Assembly: GCA_029857855.1 (NCBI GenBank) | Contig: JAOUGG010000150.1 | Location: 1-6,433 of the forward strand | DNA: 6,433 bases | Origin: Acidimicrobiia bacterium | GTDB lineage: Bacteria; Actinomycetota; Acidimicrobiia; Acidimicrobiales; SZUA-35 | Direction of reading: 5' to 3' | In this document: positions 1 through 6,321 of the stretch, one piece after another | Layout: every line of letters starts with the position of its first letter | How positions within the stretch are numbered: position 1 is the first letter of the stretch | Program-made: the position numbers and the translations under genes | Notes under the pieces: model-generated | What the model saw: the letters and a program-made list of their open reading frames with translations, nothing else | Told to the model about the DNA's origin: nothing | The model's database searches: none

Positions 1-129
1 GGTGTGGACCCCGGTCGTCTCCAGGCGATCGGTCGCGGCGAGAGCCAGCCGGCCGCCGACAACGGGAGCGAAGCGGGCCGGGCCGAAAACCGCCGTGTCG
101 ACTTTCTCGTGAAGAAGCGGGAAGGCTGA
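1..129 (+). CDS. OmpA-like domain protein, C-terminal fragment (5' truncated by window edge)
   Basis: An open frame enters at base 1 and stops with TGA at 127-129, giving 42 residues. The fragment reads GVDPGRLQAIGRGESQP, then AADN, then EAGRAENRRVDFLV. This matches the last part of the OmpA/MotB/Pal C-terminal domain, where the family typically has 'GV...RL...G.GES.P...N.....GRA.NRRV'. The arginine of the NRRV motif belongs to the region that contacts diaminopimelate of peptidoglycan in this family. Family knowledge suggests an envelope protein that anchors non-covalently to the cell wall. The N-terminal part, and any signal peptide or membrane segment, lies outside the window, so the full architecture cannot be told. 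The next gene begins 15 bases after the stop on the same strand, so the two are probably co-transcribed. Confidence 0.85.
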   Translation, partial: GVDPGRLQAIGRGESQPAADNGSEAGRAENRRVDFLVKKREG

Positions 130-144
130 GGGAGGGATCGTTCC

Positions 145-450
145 ATGGTCACGTCGTTCGTTCCCATCGGCCTGTTCGTTCTCGCCGGCTTCACCCTCGG
201 CGTGATCGTCGGTCGGTTGGCCTGGGCCTCTTCGCAGTCGGGCACTCGATCGGGCACCATGGGTAAGTCATTTGGGTCGGAGGTGAAGAACCTGGCAAGG
301 AGGGGATTGGCACCGATGGCCTTCTCTCCGCCCGTGGACCCGTCGGACCAGGAACTGCCTGTGTGGCGAATGAGGGAAATCGAAGCGCCGCCGGGCCAGT
401 TGGGAACATGGTCGTGGTTCGACGCCGACTCGTCAACGGCCCGGCGGTGA
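145..450 (+). CDS. Small single-span membrane protein, unknown function
   Basis: A 101-residue protein that I do not recognise. The ATG at 145 has a purine-rich GGGAGGGA element about 8 bases upstream, a good ribosome binding site. Residues about 5-27 (FVPIGLFVLAGFTLGVIVGR) form one hydrophobic segment rich in glycine, consistent with an N-terminal membrane anchor rather than a cleaved signal, as no cleavage site or lipobox is evident. The remainder is polar, with a basic stretch around residues 41-54 and a proline- and tryptophan-containing tail ending WFDADSSTARR. It follows the OmpA-like gene after 15 bases and ends 14 bases before the stop of the convergent oxidoreductase gene. The adjacency suggests an envelope role, but nothing in the sequence fixes a function. 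The opposite-strand frame at 191-499 overlaps the oxidoreductase end and looks like a shadow. Confidence 0.6.
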   Translation: MVTSFVPIGLFVLAGFTLGVIVGRLAWASSQSGTRSGTMGKSFGSEVKNLARRGLAPMAFSPPVDPSDQELPVWRMREIEAPPGQLGTWSWFDADSSTARR

Positions 451-464
451 ACGCTGGCCACTGG

Positions 465-1646
465 TCAGGCGGCGGCCAGAACCGCGGGACGCGATTCATG
501 GCGTGACTCGAAGCGGGTCAGCTCATCGCGCATCACGCGTGACAAGGTGCGGTGCAGCCCTGGGAGTTCGTCGAGGGTCCAGTCGAATCCGGCAATCCGT
601 TCGAGGATGGTGAACAGGCCCGTCGAGAGATCGTCCCGCAGCCGCTCGTAGTTCTCGAGGTCGCCGCCGAGGATCGCCTCGCTCAGTAGTTCGGCGTCGC
701 GCACGGCGTCGGAGATTCCGTGCGCGGCGGCTGGATCCTTGAAGTAGCCGGCGTCACCGACCAGTGCCCAACCCGGTCCGAACGCCTGTCGGAACTGGGC
801 GACGTGCCCGGGGAAGGTCCGCAGCGGGCCGACCCGTCGGGCGGTGATGGCGGCCTCGTACATGTCGTCGCCGAGTTCGGCCATCAGCTCCAGGTAGGCC
901 TCTTCGACTCGGCCCCGAACCGAGGTCACGAACCGTTCGCGGGGAATGCCGCCGAACAGGATGTGCCGGCCGTTGTTGGTCGGGATGATGCCGCCCAGCG
1001 CACCTTCGGCCGCGGCCCAGAGGTAGCCGTCGTCTGCCAGGTCGGCGCCTTCGACATAGGTCATCATCCACGATGCGCATGCCGTTCCGGAACGGGTGAC
1101 CGGTGCCGCGACCTGGCGGGCCAGCCACGATCGCAGCCCGTCGGCTCCGATCACGATCTCGGCCGAAACGGCTTCGCGGCCCCGGTCGGAGCTGGAGGCG
1201 TCGTCCACGACGATGCCGGTGACCCGGCCGGTGTCGTCGCGGAGCAGTCCGGCGGCGGCCGTTTGGTGGCGGACCGTGGCACCGGCCTCCGCAGCAGCAT
1301 CGGCCATCAGCGGGTCGAGCACCGTGCGGCGGGGGGCGTACAGCGGCTCGATACCGAAGGCGGTCACGTCGGTGCCGTAGCGGAAACTGGTGCGGGTGAT
1401 CGGCGGTGTGCCGGCGGCCTCGATCCCGGGCAGGATGCCCCAGCGGTCGAGCGCATCGACGGCACCCCGCATAAGGGCGTGGCTCGACAGGGTGTCCTGG
1501 CCTCGGGCGGCCCGGTCTATGACGAGCACGTCGAGCCCGGCCCGGGCCAGGAGCATGCCGGTGGCGGCCCCGGCGGGACGGGCGCCGACGATGACGGCGT
1601 CGTAGCGTTTCGCCAGTGGTCCGGCGGATGTGGATTGGGTGATCAT
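465..1646 (-). CDS. FAD-dependent oxidoreductase/monooxygenase (PHBH / geranylgeranyl-reductase type)
   Basis: A 393-residue flavoprotein, full length for the group. An N-terminal Rossmann element at residues 16-44 (DAVIVGARPAGAATG, ending VLVID) carries the GxRxxG form of the dinucleotide motif used by many actinobacterial FAD monooxygenases. Next comes DTLSSHAL (51-58), a signature of this subfamily. The second FAD/NAD(P)H motif, IGADGLRS, is at 166-173, and the third flavin motif, ALVGDAGYFKDP, is at 294-305, followed by an AAHGISDA helix start. No signal peptide or membrane segment is seen, so it is probably cytosolic. The ATG at 1646 is preceded on the minus strand by GGAGAAA at suitable spacing. 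The CoxL-like gene lies upstream in the same direction with a 119-base gap, so co-transcription is possible but not shown. Family members hydroxylate aromatics or reduce double bonds with NAD(P)H; the substrate here cannot be read from the sequence. Confidence 0.9.
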   Translation of the reverse strand: MITQSTSAGPLAKRYDAVIVGARPAGAATGMLLARAGLDVLVIDRAARGQDTLSSHALMRGAVDALDRWGILPGIEAAGTPPITRTSFRYGTDVTAFGIEPLYAPRRTVLDPLMADAAAEAGATVRHQTAAAGLLRDDTGRVTGIVVDDASSSDRGREAVSAEIVIGADGLRSWLARQVAAPVTRSGTACASWMMTYVEGADLADDGYLWAAAEGALGGIIPTNNGRHILFGGIPRERFVTSVRGRVEEAYLELMAELGDDMYEAAITARRVGPLRTFPGHVAQFRQAFGPGWALVGDAGYFKDPAAAHGISDAVRDAELLSEAILGGDLENYERLRDDLSTGLFTILERIAGFDWTLDELPGLHRTLSRVMRDELTRFESRHESRPAVLAAA

Positions 1647-1765
1647 GACGTTTCTCCGTGACGATGTTCCGATGTCTACCCCTCATGGTGAGCGGAACCG
1701 GGATCACGTCCTTGGAGAACGTCTGATGAAAAGCTGAAGATCGGAGCGGCCGAGCCGGCTCTCGT

Positions 1766-4093
1766 TCAGCGCCGCTGGGAGCTGGTGATCGCCTCCCACA
1801 CACGCTGGGCGGTGGTGGGGATCTCGATATGGCGGATGCCGAGGTGGGCGAGGGCGTCGACCACGGCATTCTGGACGGCCGGGGTCGCGCCGATGGTTCC
1901 CGACTCGCCGATGCCCTTGGCGCCAAGCGGGTTTCGGGGGGTTGCCGTCTCCATCGGGATTCGTGTGAAGCTCGGCAGCTCGGCGGCCGACGCCAGCCCG
2001 TAGTCCATGAAGTTGGCGGTCTGGGGGTTGCCGGCGGAGTCGTAGGCGAACTCCTCCATCAGGGCATGGGCGATGCCGGAGGCGACACCGCCGTGGACCT
2101 GGCCGTCGACGATCAGCGGGTTGACGATGGTGCCGGCGTCGTCGCAGCAGAAGTGATCGACCGCGGTGACCGCGCCCGTTTCCCGGTCGACCTCGACGAC
2201 CGACAGGTGGGTGCCGAACGGGAACGTCGCCCCCTCGGGTACGTAGTCGACCTCGGCCATGAGTCGGCCGGCGAGCTCGTCGGCGGCGTCGCCCGCCGCC
2301 CGATTCGGGGCTGGGGCGGCGGCGGCGACGTGCCGGGCGATCGCGGCCCAGTCGGTGGACACCGACGGGGTTCCCACGACCGAGAAGGCCCCGGTGTCGG
2401 TGTCGAGCACGATGTCGCCGACCGCGGCCTCGAGCAGTTCGGCCGCCGCCTCCTTGGCCCGGCCGACGACGATCTCGCCCGCCTTCCAGACGGCCGATCC
2501 ACCGGCCTGCAGCGACTTGGAGCCTCCGGTGCCGCCGCCGCGCTTCACCTCGTCGGTGTCGCCATGGCGCACCTCGATCCGATCGAGCGCGATGCCGGTC
2601 AGATCGTGGGTGAGCTGGGCGAAGGCCGTGTGATGACCCTGTCCGTGAGCCGACGAACCCGTGAGCACCAGCGCCGAGCCGTCGGACTTGATCTCGACCG
2701 AACCGAACTCCTGAGCGCCGAACGGATTGGTGATCTCGACGTAGCTGCACCAGCCGAGCCCGAGCAGCGGAGCCGTCGGATCGTTACGACGACGCTCCTG
2801 CTCGGCTCGAAGACCGGTGTAGTCGGCGGCATCGATAACCGCGTCGAGCGCCGCCGCGTACTCGCCGTTGTCCATGTCGGCCCCGGTTTGCGTCTTGTAG
2901 GGGAAGGACTCGGGCTTGATGAAGTTGCGGCGGCGGACCTCGACCGGATCCAGGCCGAGCTCGGCGGCGAACACATCGACCATCCGCTCGATGGCGGCGG
3001 TGGCCTCCGGCCGACCGGCACCCCGGTAGGCCCCCACGGGTGCGGTGTTGGTGACCACGGAGGTGGCGGAGAAATCGACCTTGTCGATGTCGTAGACGCC
3101 GCAGGCCATGATCTGGGTGAGGCTGGGCAGCATGGCCCCGATGCGGGGGTAGGCACCCGAATCCTGGAGCACGTGCAGTTTGTAGGCGGTGATCCGTCCG
3201 TCGCGGGTTCCGCCGATCGACGCCGTGAACTCGACGGCTCGTCCGTGGTCCATGCCCACCATGTTCTCGGAGCGGGTCTCGGTCCAGCGCACAGGCCGTT
3301 CGAGCCTGCGGGCCAGCGAGGCGACCACCAGGTCCTCGGGGTAGCGGCCGCCTTTGGCGCCGAACCCGCCGCCGACATCGGGGGTGATGACGCGGACCTG
3401 CGCGGGGTCGACACCGAGCGACGTGGCAAGCCCGTCGCGGGTGCCGTGGGGAAATTGGGTCGACGACCACTGGGTCAGGCGCAGTGTTCCGGAGTCGGCA
3501 TCGACGTCCCATCGGGCCACCGCGGCGCGGGGCTCGATCGGTGCCGCAGTCATCCGGTGGTTCCGGAAGCTGAGGTCGACCCTAACCGCGACGTCGGCGA
3601 AGATGTCGCCGTCGCGGTTCGACTCGATCGTCGCGGCGACGTTGGTCCCCGCCTCGGGGAACAGGACCACTTCATTGTTGACCGCCTGCTTCATGTCGAC
3701 GACCGGATCGAGTGGTTCGTAGTCGATCAACACGGTCTCGGCCGCGTCGACCCCGGCCTCGCGGGTGGTCGTGACCACCACTGCGACCGGTTCGCCGACG
3801 TATCGGACCCGATCGGCGGCCAACCAGGTCCGGGTCATGGCCTGGTTCAGGATCGGCATTCCCGGCTTCTCGGCGGTGAGATCGAGGTCGGCGGCGGTGA
3901 ACACACCGGCCACGCCGGGCATGGCGGCGGCCTCGGCGGTGTCGACTCCGGTGATCAGCGCATGGGCCATGTCGGAGCGGACGAAGGTGGCGTGCAGCGC
4001 GTCGGCGGGGGCCAGGTCGTCGACGTAGGATCCGCCGACCGTGAGCAGCTCCGGATCCTCCCGACGTACGACTCTGGTTCCGATCATGCTCAC
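1766..4093 (-). CDS. Xanthine dehydrogenase/aldehyde oxidase-family molybdopterin-binding subunit, form II CoxL-like
   Basis: A 775-residue large subunit of the molybdenum hydroxylase family, close to the usual 770-810. The N-terminal domain (about 1-130) has the [17 protein letters not shown] opening typical of CoxL-like proteins. Cofactor motifs follow in order: IEPRAA (186-191), GGGFGAKG (241-248), AYRGAGR (355-361), GQGHHT (484-489), GGGTGGSKS (519-527) and GAKGIGESG (724-732), in which E730 is the expected catalytic glutamate. AYRGAGR marks form II; true CO dehydrogenase (form I) has AYxCSFR with the active-site cysteine, so CO oxidation is not the default expectation. Family members hydroxylate aldehydes, purines or N-heterocycles using water. 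The enzyme normally works with an FAD medium subunit and a 2Fe-2S small subunit, and neither is encoded in the window. The start is taken as GTG at 4093, which sits 7 bases after AAGGAG; an ATG two codons later is spaced less well. Confidence 0.93.
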   Translation of the reverse strand: MSMIGTRVVRREDPELLTVGGSYVDDLAPADALHATFVRSDMAHALITGVDTAEAAAMPGVAGVFTAADLDLTAEKPGMPILNQAMTRTWLAADRVRYVGEPVAVVVTTTREAGVDAAETVLIDYEPLDPVVDMKQAVNNEVVLFPEAGTNVAATIESNRDGDIFADVAVRVDLSFRNHRMTAAPIEPRAAVARWDVDADSGTLRLTQWSSTQFPHGTRDGLATSLGVDPAQVRVITPDVGGGFGAKGGRYPEDLVVASLARRLERPVRWTETRSENMVGMDHGRAVEFTASIGGTRDGRITAYKLHVLQDSGAYPRIGAMLPSLTQIMACGVYDIDKVDFSATSVVTNTAPVGAYRGAGRPEATAAIERMVDVFAAELGLDPVEVRRRNFIKPESFPYKTQTGADMDNGEYAAALDAVIDAADYTGLRAEQERRRNDPTAPLLGLGWCSYVEITNPFGAQEFGSVEIKSDGSALVLTGSSAHGQGHHTAFAQLTHDLTGIALDRIEVRHGDTDEVKRGGGTGGSKSLQAGGSAVWKAGEIVVGRAKEAAAELLEAAVGDIVLDTDTGAFSVVGTPSVSTDWAAIARHVAAAAPAPNRAAGDAADELAGRLMAEVDYVPEGATFPFGTHLSVVEVDRETGAVTAVDHFCCDDAGTIVNPLIVDGQVHGGVASGIAHALMEEFAYDSAGNPQTANFMDYGLASAAELPSFTRIPMETATPRNPLGAKGIGESGTIGATPAVQNAVVDALAHLGIRHIEIPTTAQRVWEAITSSQRR

Positions 4094-4100
4094 GGTTGGG

Positions 4101-4106
4101 CTCCTT
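4101..4106 (-). promoter_or_regulatory. Ribosome binding site of the CoxL-like gene (decides GTG start)
   Basis: Read on the minus strand this is AAGGAG, a near-ideal Shine-Dalgarno core, followed by seven bases and then GTG-AGC-ATG. The seven-base spacing favours GTG at 4093 over the ATG at 4087, which would be 13 bases away. Confidence 0.7.
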
Positions 4107-4155
4107 GCGTCGATCGTGTTCCCGGCGTTCGAGCCGCCCGGGCCTTGGTTCCCGC

Positions 4156-4161
4156 ATTCTA
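4156..4161 (-). promoter_or_regulatory. Possible -10 element for the leftward (CoxL-like) transcript
   Basis: The minus strand reads TAGAAT, five of six matches to the TATAAT consensus, in otherwise GC-rich DNA. It would start transcription near 4149 and leave a leader of about 55 bases. No convincing -35 hexamer lies 16-18 bases upstream, where the 17-bp tandem duplication sits instead. This is inference from a short motif only. Confidence 0.25.
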
Positions 4162-4176
4162 ACGTTCGCCTCCTAG

Positions 4177-4210
4177 CGGTTGTCCGTGCGGGTCGGTTGT
4201 CCGTGCGGGC
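4177..4210. repeat. 17-bp tandem duplication in the divergent intergenic region
   Basis: Two back-to-back copies of CGGTTGTCCGTGCGGGT (4177-4193 and 4194-4210) differ only at the last base, T versus C. They lie between the possible -10 of the CoxL-like gene and the palindromic operators, roughly 30-60 bases upstream of the putative leftward start point. The duplication may be a regulator site pair or simply a recent slippage event. Confidence 0.8.
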
Positions 4211-4247
4211 CGCTGGTGTGGCCCATGTCTCATGGAGTTTGTACTGA

Positions 4248-4263
4248 ATGAATGATCGTTCAT
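4248..4263. promoter_or_regulatory. TetR-type operator site 1 (imperfect palindrome)
   Basis: ATGAATGATCGTTCAT is a 16-bp palindrome centred on GATC with one mismatched pair. Its core TGAAYGATCGTTCA repeats the core of operator site 2, and the two centres are 29 bp apart. A TetR-family gene lies about 0.9 kb downstream on the plus strand, making it the natural candidate binder; this assignment is inferred. Confidence 0.7.
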
Positions 4264-4266
4264 CAT

Positions 4267-4302
4267 CTACGTATGAGTGAACGATCGTTCATTCATACGT
4301 AG
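4267..4302. promoter_or_regulatory. TetR-type operator site 2 (36-bp near-perfect palindrome)
   Basis: A 36-bp inverted repeat centred between 4284 and 4285, with 17 of 18 base pairs symmetrical; the only broken pair is G4277 against T4292. The core is TGAACGATCGTTCA (4278-4291) and the outer arms are CTACGTATGA and TCATACGTAG. Length, symmetry, and position about 50 bases before the SDR start and 170 bases before the divergent CoxL-like start are all typical of a TetR-family operator. It is much longer than the usual 14-20 bp, which fits two stacked dimers or one dimer plus flanking contacts. It does not match the KstR pattern, whose AAC and GTT half sites are two bases apart rather than four. 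Confidence 0.8.
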
Positions 4303-4351
4303 TCACGCATGCTTGGTCACATGCGTTACCACAACCGTCATGAGGAGCCCC

Positions 4352-5172
4352 ATGAGCTGGACCACCAAGAACATTCAGGATCTGACCGGAAAGGTCGCCG
4401 TCGTAACCGGAGCCAACAGCGGCCTCGGCTTCGAGTCGGTCCGGGCACTCGGTGGCGCCGGAGCCCACGTGGTGATGGCGTCCCGCAATCCGACCAAGGC
4501 CCAGGCGGCCCACGACGAGATCATCGCCCTCGACCCGAACGCATCGCTGGAGCTGGTCGAACTCGATCTGGGCTCGCTCGAAAGCGTCAAGGCCGCTGCC
4601 GCCACCATCACACCGTGCAACTCCTCCCGTCGCTGCTGGCCGCCGAGGTGGCTCGTGTCGTGACCGTCAGCTCGGTCGCCCGGCTCCAGGGAAGCCCGGT
4701 CGACCCCGACAACGTCAACATGGAAGGCGAGTACTCGCCGTGGCAGGCCTACGGTCGCTCCAAGCTGGCCAACTACCACTTCGCCCTCGGCCTCCAGCGG
4801 GAGTTCGAGAAGCGCGGTCTGGCCGCTCAGAGCCTGGCCGCGCACCCCGGTCTGTCCAACACGAACCTCGCGTCCCACACCGTCCAGGAGGGCGGCGGGG
4901 GAATCCTCGGTGGCGTGTCGCATTCGATCGCCCAGTTTCTCGGAATGTCGGCGGCTCAGGGCGCCCTGTCGCAGTTGCGGGCGGCCACCGATCCCGAGGC
5001 GAAGGGGGGCGAGCTGTACGGCCCGGCGTTCGGGAGCAACGGTCCTCCCCTGAAGCGGCCGGTGCTGGCGCCGGGCCTCGACGACGCCATAGCAACCCTC
5101 TGGATGGTCTCCGAACGCGAAACCGGCCTGGCCTTCGACTTCGACTCGGTGGCCCCGACCCGGTCGGCCTAG
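4352..5172 (+). pseudogene. Short-chain dehydrogenase/reductase (retinol-dehydrogenase-like), broken by internal deletion and frameshift
   Basis: Two frames together spell one SDR. The first (4352 to about 4605) has MSWTTKNIQDLTGK, the TGANSGLG nucleotide motif (codons 19-26) and the ELDLGSLESVKAAA strand-helix. That frame then runs out at a stop at 4661-4663. The second, one register away (about 4612 to 5172), resumes with TVQLLPSLLAAE, then VVTVSS with the catalytic serine, and AYGRSKLAN, where the YxxxK pair is Y at 4750 and K at 4762. It continues with AAHPGLSNTNL to the normal end. About 40 residues usually found between the halves are absent, including the NNAG motif and the GTNHLGHF helix. 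The implied loss is about 120-125 bases, of length 1 modulo 3. The start at 4352 follows GAGGAG by four bases and matches the family N-terminus. If intact it would be a cytosolic NAD(P)-dependent alcohol/carbonyl oxidoreductase. A genuine pseudogene and an assembly or sequencing error are both possible. Confidence 0.8.
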
Positions 5173-5183
5173 GTTCGTCGGTG

Positions 5184-5810
5184 ATGCGCGTGGAAGCGGT
5201 GGGCAGGAAGCGGAGGTCGGGGACCGGTAAGGCCGTCGCGGATCCGCCGTCGCCCGACCGGCCGGCCGCTGTGCGCCGAGCGCTCCGGTCGCTCGTGGCC
5301 GAGCGCGGCTTCCATGGGGCGTCGATGAGTGCGGTGGCCAAGCGGGCCGGTGTGGCCACCGGCACGGCATATGTCCACTACGCCTCCAAGGAGGAACTGG
5401 TCTACGCCGCATACCTCGAGATCAAGAGCGAGCTGGCCGATGCGATCGTGGCCGGAGTCGACGTAAACCCCGAGCGCGACGTCGATCCCGCCGACCGATG
5501 GCGGCAGATGATGAGAGCCGCCTACCGGCATCTGTCGGCCGAACCGGAGCGGGCCCGGTTTCTCACCCAACTGGAGGAATCGCCCTATCGGGTCGAGGCC
5601 CAGTGCCGTCTCGACGCGGAGGGCAACCCGCTGCAGGCCCTGGCCGCCGAGCCTCGCCTGGTCCGGCTGCTCGTGCGTCTGCCGCCCGAGGTTCTGTACG
5701 CCTTGTCGTTCGGTGTGCTGGTCAAGCTCGTCGCCGCCGATGTCAGCCTGTCCCGGGCCGAGCTCGACCGGCTGATCACCGCCACCTGGCGTGCGGTCAC
5801 CGTCGCCTGA
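5184..5810 (+). CDS. TetR/AcrR-family transcriptional regulator
   Basis: A 208-residue protein, normal for TetR repressors. The N-terminal DNA-binding domain spans about residues 27-75: AAVRRALRSLVAERGFHGASMSAVAKRAGVATGTAYVHYASKEEL has the family's helix-turn-helix with the G-T-A-Y-x-H-Y recognition helix and following S-K-E-E-L. The first 25 residues are a basic, proline-rich extension. The C-terminal part (about 80-208) is mostly helical and variable, including a FLTQLEESPYR segment like those in fatty-acid- or lipid-type TetR sensors; it would hold the ligand pocket and dimer interface. The ATG at 5184 (a GTG immediately precedes it) has no strong Shine-Dalgarno, and the gene begins 11 bases after the SDR stop, so translation may be coupled to the SDR transcript. 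It probably represses its own operon and perhaps the divergent CoxL-like gene through the palindromes at 4248-4302. The ligand is unknown. Confidence 0.92.
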   Translation: MRVEAVGRKRRSGTGKAVADPPSPDRPAAVRRALRSLVAERGFHGASMSAVAKRAGVATGTAYVHYASKEELVYAAYLEIKSELADAIVAGVDVNPERDVDPADRWRQMMRAAYRHLSAEPERARFLTQLEESPYRVEAQCRLDAEGNPLQALAAEPRLVRLLVRLPPEVLYALSFGVLVKLVAADVSLSRAELDRLITATWRAVTVA

Positions 5811-5851
5811 CGACCGGCGCTCGGCAACGATCGTGACTGTCGGTCCCTACC

Positions 5852-5879
5852 GGAACGACGACGTCGACGCCGTTACACT
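5852..5879 (+). promoter_or_regulatory. Possible promoter of the cupredoxin gene (leaderless or near-leaderless)
   Basis: TACACT at 5874-5879 resembles a -10 hexamer and ends seven bases before the ATG at 5887, so transcription would start at or next to the start codon. Overlapping it, GGAAC (5852-5856) and CGTTA (5871-5875) resemble ECF sigma factor -35 and -10 elements, with 14 bases between them. No Shine-Dalgarno is present before the ATG, which fits a leaderless message. The two readings cannot be separated from sequence. Confidence 0.3.
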
Positions 5880-5886
5880 TCCTGCG

Positions 5887-6276
5887 ATGCGTTGGTGGAA
5901 GACAGCCGCTGTCTCGGCGGCCGTGATGTTCGGTGTCACGGGCTGCGGTGGCGCGGCCACCGACGACCCGTCGACCGTCCGCATGTTGGACAACCGCTAC
6001 ATGCCCGCCGACGTCGAGGTGACCGCCGGTGGCTCGCTGGAGTTCCTGAACGACGGTCGTGTCGACCACAATGTGATCGATGTCGACGGTGAGTTCGACT
6101 CCCGGGACGGTGGTGCGGGCGACCAGAAGCCGGGGGAAGCGTGGTCGCACACCTTCACCGAACCCGGCGTCTACAGCATCTACTGCTCACTGCACGCCGC
6201 GAAGAACAACTCGACGGGTGAGTGGTCGGGCATGGTCGGCACCGTCACGGTGGCCGAGGGAGCCTCGAACCAGTAG
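5887..6276 (+). CDS. Plastocyanin/azurin-like cupredoxin lipoprotein
   Basis: A 129-residue exported blue-copper protein. The N-terminus MRWWKTAAVSAAVMFGVTGC is a short signal with a lipobox VTGC, predicting lipidation at C20 and attachment to the outer face of the cytoplasmic membrane. The mature part is a single cupredoxin domain: MLDNRYMPADVEVTAGGSLEF, then a likely copper ligand H61 in VDHNV, and the ligand cluster C100 and H103 in YCSLH with M116 in GMVG, ending in a TVTV strand. These are the four type-1 copper ligands (His, Cys, His, Met), so it should carry one electron. The H103-M116 spacing is 12 residues, longer than in small plastocyanins. An in-frame start at 5791 was rejected because it would bury the signal peptide. 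It is 76 bases after the TetR stop and probably has its own promoter. Its redox partner is not identifiable; the next gene is a possible co-operon member. Confidence 0.9.
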   Translation: MRWWKTAAVSAAVMFGVTGCGGAATDDPSTVRMLDNRYMPADVEVTAGGSLEFLNDGRVDHNVIDVDGEFDSRDGGAGDQKPGEAWSHTFTEPGVYSIYCSLHAAKNNSTGEWSGMVGTVTVAEGASNQ

Positions 6277-6304
6277 GCGCGCCGAACACGGAGCCGAGGA
6301 CCGG

Positions 6305-6316
6305 AAGGAAAGAGGG
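6305..6316 (+). promoter_or_regulatory. Ribosome binding site of the terminal gene
   Basis: The purine run AAGGAAAGAGGG ends five bases before the GTG at 6322 and supports that start, which otherwise has little upstream support. Confidence 0.6.
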
Positions 6317-6321
6317 AACAG

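Noticed and set aside
454..479. Possible bidirectional terminator hairpin at the convergent gene ends (CTGGCC and GGCCAG arms)
   Set aside because: Only six base pairs with a 14-base loop, no T-run on either side, and it overlaps the end of the oxidoreductase coding region; such pairs arise by chance in GC-rich DNA.
720..1661. A 313-codon plus-strand frame opposite the flavin oxidoreductase
   Set aside because: Low-complexity GGD/GAG-type composition and no motifs; the minus strand encodes clear FAD-binding motifs.
1752..1761. GAGCCGGCTC palindrome just after the CoxL-like stop
   Set aside because: Ten bases with no loop and no T-run; too short to support a terminator or operator.
1766..4093. 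Naming the large subunit as aerobic CO dehydrogenase CoxL
   Set aside because: The active-site loop is AYRGAGR, not AYxCSFR, so the cysteine needed by the Mo-Cu CO dehydrogenase site is absent.
1829..4162. A 777-codon open frame on the plus strand opposite the CoxL-like gene
   Set aside because: Its translation is rich in G, R, D, V and H with no recognisable motifs, while the minus strand carries every molybdenum hydroxylase signature. Long antisense open frames are expected in high-GC genes.
4277..4351. In-frame upstream extension of the SDR starting with an ATG inside the operator palindrome
   Set aside because: The extension overlaps the operator, has no ribosome binding site and does not look like SDR sequence; the family N-terminus MSWTT begins at 4352 after GAGGAG.
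4740..5183. Upstream extension of the TetR frame through the SDR gene
   Set aside because: This stretch is coded by the SDR in another frame, with YxxxK and AAHPG motifs; TetR homology starts only after 5184.
5791..5886. Longer start for the cupredoxin
   Set aside because: It would overlap the TetR end and place 32 charged residues before the signal peptide and lipobox.
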